Made by a program: the position numbers and the translations under genes
NCBI RefSeq assembly: GCF_000526335.1
Contig: NZ_JAFW01000001.1
Span: forward strand, 1,860,001 to 1,924,000
Length of the DNA stretch: 64,000 nucleotides
Direction: 5' to 3'
Origin: Arthrobacter sp. 31Y
Lineage (GTDB): Bacteria; Actinomycetota; Actinomycetes; Actinomycetales; Micrococcaceae
Shown: positions 25,823 through 33,571 of the stretch, piece after piece
Layout of the letters: each line of letters begins with the position of its first letter
How positions within the stretch are numbered: the first letter of the stretch is position 1
The notes under the pieces: model-generated
What the model saw: the letters and a program-made list of their open reading frames with translations, nothing else
Databases searched by the model: none
Told to the model about the DNA's origin: nothing

Positions 25823-26677
25823 GTGTTCGAACCTGTCCAGCTCCGCTCCTTTCTGGCGGTGGCCGAAACCCTGAGTTTCACCAAAGCGGCGGAACGCCTG
25901 GGGCTCGCCCAACCCACCGTCAGCCAGCACGTCCGCAAGCTGGAAGCCGCCGCTAAGCGGGTACTCGTGGCCCGCGATACGCGCGAAGTCAGGCTCACCG
26001 ACAACGGCGATGCCATGGCTGGCTTCGCCCGCAGCATCCTGGCCGCCCACGATTCCGCTGCCCGCTACTTTTCCGGTTCTGCCATGCGCGGGCGGCTCCG
26101 CTTCGGCACCGCCGATGACCTCGCCATTACAGGCCTCCCCCGGATCCTCCGCGAGTTCCGGCAGCTGTACCCGCAAATCAACCTGGAGCTCACCGTCAGC
26201 CAAAGCGACCAGCTCTACAAGCGCCTGAACGCCGGGCAACTGGACCTGGTATTCGTCAAATGGGTGGCCGGAGCCAAGGAGGGCACAGTGGTCCGGCACG
26301 ACAACTTCGCCTGGGTGGGTGTGGAGCAGACCGTACTGGAACCGGGAGCGCCGGTCCCACTCATCGCCTACCCTGCGCCCAGCCTCAGCCGGAAGCTGGC
26401 CATCGATGCACTGGAAGCCGAGGGCCGGACTTGGCGGATCACGTGCAGCACCAAGCAGATCAGCGGGGTGCTCGCGGCGGTGCGCGCCGGCATTGGAGTT
26501 GCTGTGATGCCGGCGTCCTTGGTGCCTGAGGACCTCAAAGTCATCACGCAGAGGTTCGGTCTGCCGCCCGTGGGGGACGTCGACTTCACCCTGATCCGCA
26601 ACCCGCTGGCCAACGCTGAAGTGATCGACGCCCTCACCCAGGCCATCATGGGCCGGACGCTGAGCAAGTCGAACTAG
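25823..26677 (+). CDS. LysR-family transcriptional regulator
   Basis: 284 residues. An N-terminal winged HTH (VQLRSFLAVAETLSFTKAAERLGLAQPTVSQHVRKLEAA) is followed by a periplasmic-binding-like effector domain from about residue 90. The start is a GTG preceded by TTAGGAG. It is divergent from the MFS exporter and probably controls it and itself. Its TAG shares the palindrome CTAG with the stop codon of the converging NmrA-like gene, so the two genes overlap by four bases. Confidence 0.9.
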   Translation: MFEPVQLRSFLAVAETLSFTKAAERLGLAQPTVSQHVRKLEAAAKRVLVARDTREVRLTDNGDAMAGFARSILAAHDSAARYFSGSAMRGRLRFGTADDLAITGLPRILREFRQLYPQINLELTVSQSDQLYKRLNAGQLDLVFVKWVAGAKEGTVVRHDNFAWVGVEQTVLEPGAPVPLIAYPAPSLSRKLAIDALEAEGRTWRITCSTKQISGVLAAVRAGIGVAVMPASLVPEDLKVITQRFGLPPVGDVDFTLIRNPLANAEVIDALTQAIMGRTLSKSN

Positions 26678-27606
26678 CGGACAGGGCGGCTTGGCCGTCC
26701 GCGGTCCATGCGCCCGTTCCACCACCTCACTACCCGAAGATCGTCCAGGGCGAAGCGGCCTTCCGGTACGGCGGCCCGGATCCGTTCGTCGTCGAAAGGA
26801 AGCCTCGGACGCAGCTCCGCGGGAAGCCACGGCGCATACGGCGAAGGCTCACTGACCCCCTCGGCGAGCATCTGCGCCTGGGCTTTGGCGACGAGGGGCA
26901 CCACCATGGTCCACTCTGTCAGTTGAGCCAGCGCGCGAATGGACCAGATGGGGGCGCGGACGTAAACAGGATGGCCACCCGCCATCCGGGCGATCCTGCG
27001 GACAGCCGCTCCAAGTTCGAGCTCTTCGGCTCCGACAACCGCGACGGTCGGGGTGGGCACACGACCTTCGAGGGCGGCGATCAGGGTGTTGACGGCCTCT
27101 TCCACCGGTATGGGTCGAACAGTCCGTTCTCGATATCCGACCGTTGCGAAAACCGGGAAGCTGCGCACCGCACGCGTCACATGGTCCACCATGTGGTCCC
27201 CCTTGCCGTAAATCATCCCCGCCTTAAGAATCGTGTGCTCGATGCCCGACTGCCGCAGGAGTTCCTCGGCAGCCCATTTGGTCTCATGATAGGCGGAACC
27301 ACAATCCGGGCGGGCCCGAAGGAAGCTCAGCATGACGATTCTTTGGACGCCCGCCCTCCGGGCAGCTTCAATGACGGCGCGGGTGCCTTCAACGTGAACC
27401 CGCTGGAAGGTCTGGTCACCCATCTCCCGGTTGATCCCCGCGCAGTGGGCTACGACGTCGCAACCTGTGAAGGCCTCCGTTAAGGCTTCGACGTCGGTGA
27501 TTGCTACTCCCGTCCGCCTGGAGATGACCACAGTGTCCTCGCTGTTGAGTCGTTCCGCGAGGTGACGCCCTACAAAGCCGGTACCGCCGGTAATAGCCAC
27601 ACGCAT
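26674..27606 (-). CDS. NAD(P)-binding epimerase/NmrA-like protein
   Basis: 310 residues in the atypical SDR fold. The N-terminal dinucleotide motif is ITGGTGFVGRHLAERL, and YHETKWAAEELLRQSG and ILKAGMIYGKGDHMVDH occupy the catalytic and substrate regions, as in NDUFA9/NmrA-type proteins. The substrate is unknown. GAAGGAG precedes the ATG. It is divergent from an ArsR-type repressor across a palindromic operator, so it is the likely regulated target. Confidence 0.83.
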   Translation of the reverse strand: MRVAITGGTGFVGRHLAERLNSEDTVVISRRTGVAITDVEALTEAFTGCDVVAHCAGINREMGDQTFQRVHVEGTRAVIEAARRAGVQRIVMLSFLRARPDCGSAYHETKWAAEELLRQSGIEHTILKAGMIYGKGDHMVDHVTRAVRSFPVFATVGYRERTVRPIPVEEAVNTLIAALEGRVPTPTVAVVGAEELELGAAVRRIARMAGGHPVYVRAPIWSIRALAQLTEWTMVVPLVAKAQAQMLAEGVSEPSPYAPWLPAELRPRLPFDDERIRAAVPEGRFALDDLRVVRWWNGRMDRGRPSRPVR

Positions 27607-27647
27607 GATCTTGCTCCTTCGCTTATTAGCAATGAAGCTAAACTGTA

Positions 27648-27673
27648 TATAGCTATTGTGCTATTGTGCTATA
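27648..27673. promoter_or_regulatory. ArsR-type operator overlapping the regulator's promoter
   Basis: TATAGC and GCTATA form an inverted repeat, with CTATTGTG repeated between them. The right half overlaps TATATT (27670-27675), which lies six bases before the ArsR start codon. Binding would block the arsR promoter and probably that of the divergent NmrA-like gene. Confidence 0.6.
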
Positions 27674-27681
27674 TTGCAAAC

Positions 27682-28038
27682 ATGGCAGATGCAGCATCGG
27701 ATATCTTCTCAGCCTTGGCGCACCCCACCAGGCGGCAAATTCTTCAAGACCTCAAGGACGGCGAGTTGGCCGCCGGTGAGATCGCTGCGCGATTCAACGC
27801 CACCGGACCCACCATTTCCCGACATTTGAGCGTGCTGCGCCAAGCCGGCCTGGTCACGGAACGGCGGGACGCCAACCGTATTCTCTACTCGCTCGTGGGT
27901 GAGCGCCTGGCCCTATCGGTTGGGGACTTCCTTTCCACGGTTTGCCCCGAGCAGATCGTATTGCGGGAGGTCCGGAAACGGACCCCGTCCCGCCCCTCGA
28001 CCAGGACGCCGAAAGCGACCAAGACATCTGAAGCCTGA
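27682..28038 (+). CDS. ArsR-family transcriptional repressor (SdpR-like)
   Basis: 118 residues: a winged HTH with IFSALAHPTRRQILQDLKDGELAAGEIAARF and GPTISRHLSVLRQAGLVTERRDANRILYSL. No cysteine pair of the metal-sensing ArsR type is seen at the alpha-3 site, so it is more like the SdpR/autorepressor group. TATATT six bases before the ATG and no Shine-Dalgarno point to a leaderless mRNA. The frame is open 40 codons upstream, but that part lies in the operator and the NmrA-like gene. Confidence 0.88.
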   Translation: MADAASDIFSALAHPTRRQILQDLKDGELAAGEIAARFNATGPTISRHLSVLRQAGLVTERRDANRILYSLVGERLALSVGDFLSTVCPEQIVLREVRKRTPSRPSTRTPKATKTSEA

Positions 28039-28064
28039 ACCGACTGCCGTAGTACGCTCGCCCA

Positions 28065-28157
28065 ATGATTCACGCCGAGCTCACACGCCCGTCCGCCAGC
28101 TTCCATGCGTCCTGGCTGGACACCGGAGAGTTTCAGTCCGGACCTGGGTATCGCTGA
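28065..28157 (+). pseudogene. Possible remnant of an acetyltransferase N-terminus
   Basis: A 30-codon frame, MIHAELTRPSASFHASWLDT then GEFQSGPGYR and stop, begins 26 bases after the arsR stop. Its first 20 residues look like the opening of GNAT proteins of the type 'ELTRPT..LHASWLEA'. Nothing after the stop continues the family in any frame I checked by eye. Either a decayed gene start or a chance short ORF. Confidence 0.3.
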
Positions 28158-28396
28158 GCCCATCCGACGCTACTGGATAGACCTGTAGCGTTTGTATGCG
28201 CCCGGCCCGGGTCATCGCTGACGTGGTTCCGGCAGCCCGCCGCACCCGTTTCCGCCATTTGCGCCCGTAACCTCTGGTGCGCACAGCGGGAAAGGGTGCG
28301 GTGCTGGCGCTCAAAGGGGTGCGCACGGCGCGAGTGGACGCAGGCGCTGGAGAGTTCAACAGGCGATACACCCTTACCGGGTAAGCGCATTCCCGC
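28158..28396. other. Intergenic stretch without recognisable gene
   Basis: Between the possible acetyltransferase remnant and the promoter of the TIM-barrel gene I see no convincing ORF on either strand. It contains several GTGCGCAC-like words (near 28276 and 28319). TTACCG at 28374-28379, spaced 17 bases from TATCCT at 28397-28402, forms a promoter for the gene starting at 28409. Confidence 0.5.
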
Positions 28397-28408
28397 TATC
28401 CTAGGAGG

Positions 28409-29182
28409 ATGATCGACCTCACCACGCTGGCTGACCTCACGCCGGGCATTTGTTCCGTAACCCTTCGCGCGCACGGGATCGATGAGGTGGTCCAAATTTC
28501 CTCGAATGCGGGCCTGGCCGGCATCGAGTGGGGTACTGACGTCCACGTGAGCGATGCTGCTTCAGCCACGCACGCCAAGAACGCCACGGAAGCCGCCGGA
28601 CTGACAGTCCTATCGCTCGGCTCGTACTACCGCTGCGGGGCCTTTGGGGACTTCGGGCGGGCGCTGGACCTTGCCGTCGCTTTGGGCGCTCCAAGAATCC
28701 GGGTGTGGGCCGGGGAACTGGGCTCGGCCAGCGCGAGCCAGGCGCAGTGGGACGCAGTTGTGAAGGACACGCAACGCATTGCCGATCTGGCCGCCGAACG
28801 CGGCGTAGCCATCGCTTTCGAGTATCACGGGAATACTCTCACCGACTCCCCCGCCACCACCCTCGACCTCCTGAACCGGGTCAACCACGCCAACGTCGGC
28901 ACCTACTGGCAGCCCGCCGTCGGACTCTCAGACCAGCAGGCGCTGGACTCGCTCCACCAGGTCCTGCCGCATGTGGTGGGCGTGCATTGTTTCTCGTGGG
29001 GGCCGGAGGCCGAGCGCTTCCCGCTGCGCAATCGGAAGTTGCTGTGGCAGGCCGTCACCGATGTCCTCCGGGGCAACGGCAAGGACATGGACATCATGCT
29101 GGAGTTCGTCGAAGACGACCTTCCGGACAACGTGCTCAACGATGCCGCCTTCCTGCACACCATCACTCTGGGTGAGGACTAA
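28409..29182 (+). CDS. Sugar phosphate isomerase/epimerase (xylose isomerase-like TIM barrel)
   Basis: 257 residues of the AP_endonuc_2 TIM-barrel family. Metal-site acidic residues are visible in IEWGTDVHV, VAIAFEYHGNT (Glu), and VGVHCFSW (His). Relatives isomerise, epimerise or dehydrate sugars and cyclitols; the substrate is unknown. The ATG directly follows GGAGG with zero spacing, so that SD cannot serve it; TATCCT six bases upstream with TTACCG 17 bases further indicates leaderless transcription. It converges on the esterase/LacI operon and may belong to the same pathway. Confidence 0.8.
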   Translation: MIDLTTLADLTPGICSVTLRAHGIDEVVQISSNAGLAGIEWGTDVHVSDAASATHAKNATEAAGLTVLSLGSYYRCGAFGDFGRALDLAVALGAPRIRVWAGELGSASASQAQWDAVVKDTQRIADLAAERGVAIAFEYHGNTLTDSPATTLDLLNRVNHANVGTYWQPAVGLSDQQALDSLHQVLPHVVGVHCFSWGPEAERFPLRNRKLLWQAVTDVLRGNGKDMDIMLEFVEDDLPDNVLNDAAFLHTITLGED

Positions 29183-29205
29183 CTCTCGGCGAGGACCAGA
29201 CCCGG

Positions 29206-29958
29206 CTACGCAGCCCAACCCATCCGGCGAAGCCACGCGGCACAGAGCGCCGTCCATTGCTCGGCACCGGGTGTTCCCAGGGCCAAACCAATCCCGTGAA
29301 TACCGCTCGGGAAAACGTGCAGCTCCGTGGCAACTCCGGCCCTGCTGAGCGCTCCTGCGTAGGCCAGGCTGTGGCTGACGGGAACGGATTGGTCATCGGC
29401 CGTATGCCAGAGGAACGCCGGCGGTGTTGCCGGCGTGACGTTCAGTTCCGTTGAGAGCTGCCACAGGATTTCCTGCCCCGCTCCCTCACCAGCCAAATTG
29501 TCCACTGACCCTTGGTGCACGGAATCCACGAAGGAAATGACCGGATAGCAGAGGATACTGAGGTCCGGAACTGCCTCGCTGATGTCCAGCGCAGGATCGC
29601 CGGCGGGCAACTGCACCGACAAAGTAGCGGCAAGATGCCCACCGGCGGAAAACCCGAGGACGCCCACACGCGAGGGTTCAACCTTCAGCGCATGCCCTCC
29701 GCTACGGATCCAGATCATGGCTTGCTTGGCTGCGGCCAACGGCGCCGGATGCCGATGCGGTGCCACTGGATATCGGAGCACGAACGCGTGGATTCCCAGC
29801 GAAGCGAGCCACTCCGCCACAGGTTCGGCCTCGTGATCGGCCGTTTTCGCGTAGCCTCCGCCGGGCAGAACCAGGACTGCTGGCGCCGCCAGATCGGAAG
29901 GCCCGACGGCGGGAATCGCCGTGAGCGCCCGGGCCGCCTCAGCCTCCACGGCCGTCAT
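29206..29958 (-). CDS. Alpha/beta hydrolase (acetyl esterase/xylan esterase-like)
   Basis: 250 residues. The oxyanion motif is VLPGGGYAKTADHEAE, the nucleophile elbow GFSAGGHLAATLS (Ser near 117), the acidic residue sits in LWHTADDQSVPVSHSLAY and the catalytic His in FPSGIHGIGLA. This matches the BD-FAE/AXE1-like esterases that remove acetyl groups from sugars. The start overlaps the stop of the LacI regulator as ATGA, so it is co-translated with it. A role in deacetylating the substrate of the adjacent sugar operon is inference. Confidence 0.83.
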   Translation of the reverse strand: MTAVEAEAARALTAIPAVGPSDLAAPAVLVLPGGGYAKTADHEAEPVAEWLASLGIHAFVLRYPVAPHRHPAPLAAAKQAMIWIRSGGHALKVEPSRVGVLGFSAGGHLAATLSVQLPAGDPALDISEAVPDLSILCYPVISFVDSVHQGSVDNLAGEGAGQEILWQLSTELNVTPATPPAFLWHTADDQSVPVSHSLAYAGALSRAGVATELHVFPSGIHGIGLALGTPGAEQWTALCAAWLRRMGWAA

Positions 29959-30992
29959 ACCTGCGATTCCACCGGGGTTTCAGTGCTACGGCGGAGCTTG
30001 ACCGCGCCGCTGACAGGCGGGGTGTCAGGGTCTCCTGCGGCGAGGCGTCCAATGTCCTCGAGCGGCAAATGCACCGTTGAGAGAGCGGGCCGGAAGTCGC
30101 GGAGGGTTTCAATGTCATCGAAACCGGCGATGGTGGCATCCCGGGGAATCCACACGCCTTCGGGTCGAAGCGCGGCGGTGACGCCGATGGCCATGACGTC
30201 GTTCACGGCGAAGATGCACAGCCGTTCCGGGGACGCCTTGATCCGGTCCGCAAGCGCCAGGCCGGCTTCGTATCCCCCGGCGCGGTTGAATCCGGTGCGG
30301 ATGATTTCCGCTGCGGGCCTGCCGGCGTCCGCGAGTCCGCGCTGGAATCCGCGGACCCGGTCGTCGGAGGTGTAGAGCCCTTCGGGACCGGCAACGATCA
30401 GGAATTCGCCGTCGTGGGTAGCGGCAAGTTCGGCGGCCAGGCCGGCCGCGAGTTCTTCGTTGGGGACCTTCACTACGTGGTAGCCCTCGGTGGTGGACGC
30501 GCCAACTACCGGGTGACCCACCACGCCCACATGTCCACCGTTGCGGCAGTAGCGGTCCAGCTCGGCGGCAAGTTCAGTGTTTCCCTGTTTGTCCTCGGCG
30601 CGGACGGAGCGCGAGCCTGCGATCACGATGGAGTCGGCACGGCGGGCAGCGAACGCAGCTACTGCTTCTTTTTCGTCGTGCGGGGCGCCGGACGTGCTGG
30701 CCAGCAGGACCATGCGGTTCTGCTGGCGGGCTGCTTCCTGGACGCCGCGGGCGATGGCGGAGAAGTAGGGATCGGCAATGTCGTGGACTATCAGGCCGAT
30801 CAGTCCTGAGCTGGACTTTGCGAGCGCCTGTGCCTGCGCATTGGGAACATAGCCCAGCTTGTCGGCGGCCTCGCGGACCCGCTCGGCGATATCCTCGGCT
30901 GGCTTGCGGGTGGAGCCGTTAAGGACCCGGGATGCCGTGGCCAGGGAGACCCCGGCCAATCGGGCTACTTCACTCAGTGTGCTGGCGGCCAC
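29955..30992 (-). CDS. LacI-family transcriptional regulator
   Basis: 345 residues. The HTH is TLSEVARLAGVSLATASRVLNGSTRKP, followed by a periplasmic-binding-type sugar-binding domain. The start is a GTG five bases after AAGGAGG; a longer frame to 31388 reads through the opposite gene. It is divergent from the Gfo/Idh-DUF993-TIM operon, and two LacI-type operators lie between them, so it should repress that operon and itself. Confidence 0.9.
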   Translation of the reverse strand: MAASTLSEVARLAGVSLATASRVLNGSTRKPAEDIAERVREAADKLGYVPNAQAQALAKSSSGLIGLIVHDIADPYFSAIARGVQEAARQQNRMVLLASTSGAPHDEKEAVAAFAARRADSIVIAGSRSVRAEDKQGNTELAAELDRYCRNGGHVGVVGHPVVGASTTEGYHVVKVPNEELAAGLAAELAATHDGEFLIVAGPEGLYTSDDRVRGFQRGLADAGRPAAEIIRTGFNRAGGYEAGLALADRIKASPERLCIFAVNDVMAIGVTAALRPEGVWIPRDATIAGFDDIETLRDFRPALSTVHLPLEDIGRLAAGDPDTPPVSGAVKLRRSTETPVESQV

Positions 30993-31060
30993 GGGGCCCT
31001 CCTTTTCTGCAAGCGTCGGGACTGGCGCTAAGGAAATTATGGCAGTTCTCTTGGAATTTC

Positions 31061-31076
31061 GGGAAAGCGCTTGCCA
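31061..31076. promoter_or_regulatory. LacI-type operator 1
   Basis: GGGAAAGCGCTTGCCA has the CG-centred GAAAGCGCTT palindrome of LacI-family operators. It lies 50 bases, about five helical turns, from the second copy. Confidence 0.65.
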
Positions 31077-31110
31077 ATACGGCGCGCCATGGTGCATGAT
31101 CGATTGCAGC

Positions 31111-31126
31111 GGGAATGCGCTTTCCC
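31111..31126. promoter_or_regulatory. LacI-type operator 2
   Basis: GGGAATGCGCTTTCCC is a near-perfect palindrome with the same core as the first operator, 62 bases before the Gfo/Idh start codon. The pair could allow looping by a tetrameric repressor. Confidence 0.65.
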
Positions 31127-31187
31127 ACATGACACAAGTAAGCACCGGCAACGTTCTGCGGCCGGCACACAAGGCACTGGAGAAAAC

Positions 31188-32357
31188 ATGGGCTTCGAAA
31201 CAAAGACGATCCGTATCGCCATGAACGGCATCACCGGCCGTATGGGCTACCGCCAGCACTTGCTGCGGTCCATCCTCCCCATCCGCGATGCCGGCGGCTT
31301 CACCCTCGAAGACGGCACCAAGGTTCAGGTGGAACCGATCCTGGTTGGCCGCAACGAAGCCAAGATCCGCGAGCTCGCCGAGCTCCACAAGGTCTCAGAA
31401 TGGTCCACCGACCTGGACGCCGTCATCAACGACCCCACCGTGGACATCGTGTTTGACGCTTCCATGACCAGCCTCCGCGCCGCCACCTTGAAGAAGGCCA
31501 TGCGCGCCGGCAAGCACATCTTCACCGAGAAGCCCACGGCCGAGACCCTGGAAGAGGCAATCGAGCTCGCCCAGATCGGCAAGGAATCCGGCGTCACCGC
31601 AGGCGTTGTGCATGACAAGCTCTACCTCCCCGGCCTGGTCAAGCTCCGCCGCCTGGTGGATGAAGGCTTCTTCGGCCGCATCCTCTCCATCCGTGGCGAA
31701 TTCGGCTACTGGGTCTTCGAAGGCGATGTCCAGGCTGCGCAGCGTCCGTCCTGGAATTACCGCAAGGAAGACGGCGGCGGAATGACCACGGACATGTTCT
31801 GCCACTGGAACTACGTCCTTGAAGGCATCATCGGCAAGGTCAAGAGCGTCAACGCCAAGACCGCCACGCACATCCCCGCACGTTGGGACGAGGCTGGCAA
31901 GGAATACAAGGCCACCGCCGACGACGCTTCCTACGGCATCTTCGAACTCGAAACTCCGGGCGGCGACGACGTCATCGGCCAGATCAACTCCTCCTGGGCG
32001 GTTCGCGTCTACCGCGACGAACTGGTTGAGTTCCAGATCGACGGCACGCACGGTTCCGCCGTCGCCGGTTTGAACAAGTGCGTTGCGCAGCAGCGCGCCC
32101 ACACCCCCAAGCCCGTCTGGAACCCGGACCTGCCCGTCACGGAATCCTTCCGCAGCCAGTGGCAGGAAGTTCCCGCCAACGCCGAACTGGACAATGGCTT
32201 CAAGCTGCAGTGGGAAGAATTCCTGCGCGACGTCGTCGCCGGCCGCGAGCACCGCTTTGGCCTGCTCTCCGCAGCCCGCGGCGTGCAGCTGGCCGAACTC
32301 GGTCTGCAGTCCTCGGCTGAGCGCCGCACCATCGACATCCCGGAGATCACCCTCTAA
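31188..32357 (+). CDS. Gfo/Idh/MocA-family oxidoreductase
   Basis: 389 residues. The N-terminal Rossmann fold begins IRIAMNGITGRMGYRQH, an unusual GxTGxMG form; the conserved EKP of the family is present as FTEKPTAE near residue 113, and the C-terminal substrate domain contains DMFCHWNYVLEGIIG with the catalytic-position His. It likely oxidises or reduces a sugar or cyclitol with NAD(P). GGAG lies seven bases before the ATG. First gene of a three-gene operon with a one-base overlap into the DUF993 gene. The substrate is unknown. Confidence 0.85.
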   Translation: MGFETKTIRIAMNGITGRMGYRQHLLRSILPIRDAGGFTLEDGTKVQVEPILVGRNEAKIRELAELHKVSEWSTDLDAVINDPTVDIVFDASMTSLRAATLKKAMRAGKHIFTEKPTAETLEEAIELAQIGKESGVTAGVVHDKLYLPGLVKLRRLVDEGFFGRILSIRGEFGYWVFEGDVQAAQRPSWNYRKEDGGGMTTDMFCHWNYVLEGIIGKVKSVNAKTATHIPARWDEAGKEYKATADDASYGIFELETPGGDDVIGQINSSWAVRVYRDELVEFQIDGTHGSAVAGLNKCVAQQRAHTPKPVWNPDLPVTESFRSQWQEVPANAELDNGFKLQWEEFLRDVVAGREHRFGLLSAARGVQLAELGLQSSAERRTIDIPEITL

Positions 32358-33571
32358 TGACGTCACTGATACTTCCCACCAACGACGGCGGCACCCGCGA
32401 GTACCGCCTTCAGGCAGCCACATCATGGGCCAAGCCGACCGCTCCCTTGACGGCCCGCCGCGCCTATGCCGCAGCCCACGTCATCCCCGAGGTCTCCGCG
32501 GACAACACCCCCGGCGCCCCGGCGCAGCTCGACTGGGACGCCACGCTGGCGTACCGGCACGAGCTGTGGTCCTATGGCTTGGGCGTTGCCGATGCCATGG
32601 ACACCGCACAGCGCGGCATGGGCCTGGATTGGGCCGCGACCCAGCAGCTCATCAAGCGCACCGGCACCGAGGCCGCTTCCGTCGTGGCAGCGGGCAACGC
32701 CGCCATCGCCGGCAAGTCCGTCCGGGACCTTGTCTCCTGCGGCGCTGGCACTGACCAGCTGGACATCGCCACGCTTCCCGAGGGCGCGGCAGGCATCCAG
32801 GCCGTCATCGACGCGTACCGTGAGCAGATCGCCGTCGTCAGTGAGGCTGGCCCCAAAGTCATCCTCATGGCATCCCGCGCCCTGGCCAAGGTTGCCAATA
32901 GTGCCGACGACTACCTGCACGTCTACTCGACGCTGCTTCAGGAAGTGGACCAGCCCGTCATCCTGCACTGGCTCGGCACCATGTTTGACCCGGCGCTGGC
33001 AGGCTACTGGGGCTCCGACGACGTCTCCGTTGCCACCGAAACGTTCCTCAGCCTGATCCGCGAACACTCGGACAAGGTTGACGGCGTGAAGGTTTCGCTG
33101 CTGGACGCTTCACATGAAGTCGCCCTCCGCGCCAACCTGCCGGAAGGCGTGCGCCTTTACACCGGCGACGACTTCAACTACCCGGAATTGATCGACGGCG
33201 ACGACACCCACCACTCGGACGCCCTGCTGGGCATCTTCGCTGCCATCTACCCGGCCGCTTCGGTCGCGTTGCAGAAGTACGACGCCGGCCAAGGCGCTGA
33301 AGGGCGCGCCATCCTGGACTCCACCCGCGAGCTCGGAAAGCACATCTTCAGCGCACCCACGTTCTACTACAAGACCGGGATCGCATTCATGTCCTGGCTC
33401 AACGGCAAGCAGCCCGGCTTCCAGATGGTGGGTGGCCTGCACTCGGGCCGTTCAGTCCTCCATCTGGCCAAGACGTTCGAACTGGCAGACCAGGCTGGCC
33501 TGCTGAAGGATCCGTCGCTGGCAGCCTTCCGGATGTCGGACTTCCTGCGGATCAACGGGGTGGGCGCATGA
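32357..33571 (+). CDS. DUF993 protein (dihydrodipicolinate synthase-like TIM barrel)
   Basis: 404 residues. I recognise the DUF993 family from the overall sequence (LIKRTGTEAASVVAAGNAAI, VDQPVILHWLGTMFDPALAGYWGS, SPRTFYYKTG-like FSAPTFYYKTGIAFMSWLNG). The family is placed near class I aldolases of the DHDPS group; the Lys in FYYKTG could be a Schiff-base residue, which is inference. No function is established to my knowledge. Its ATG overlaps the previous stop by one base and its end overlaps the next start as ATGA, so the three proteins are made together. Confidence 0.82.
   Translation: MTSLILPTNDGGTREYRLQAATSWAKPTAPLTARRAYAAAHVIPEVSADNTPGAPAQLDWDATLAYRHELWSYGLGVADAMDTAQRGMGLDWAATQQLIKRTGTEAASVVAAGNAAIAGKSVRDLVSCGAGTDQLDIATLPEGAAGIQAVIDAYREQIAVVSEAGPKVILMASRALAKVANSADDYLHVYSTLLQEVDQPVILHWLGTMFDPALAGYWGSDDVSVATETFLSLIREHSDKVDGVKVSLLDASHEVALRANLPEGVRLYTGDDFNYPELIDGDDTHHSDALLGIFAAIYPAASVALQKYDAGQGAEGRAILDSTRELGKHIFSAPTFYYKTGIAFMSWLNGKQPGFQMVGGLHSGRSVLHLAKTFELADQAGLLKDPSLAAFRMSDFLRINGVGA

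Noticed and set aside
31395..32426. 343-codon open frame antisense to the Gfo/Idh gene
   Set aside because: Shadow frame; the sense gene has Rossmann and EKP motifs and an SD.
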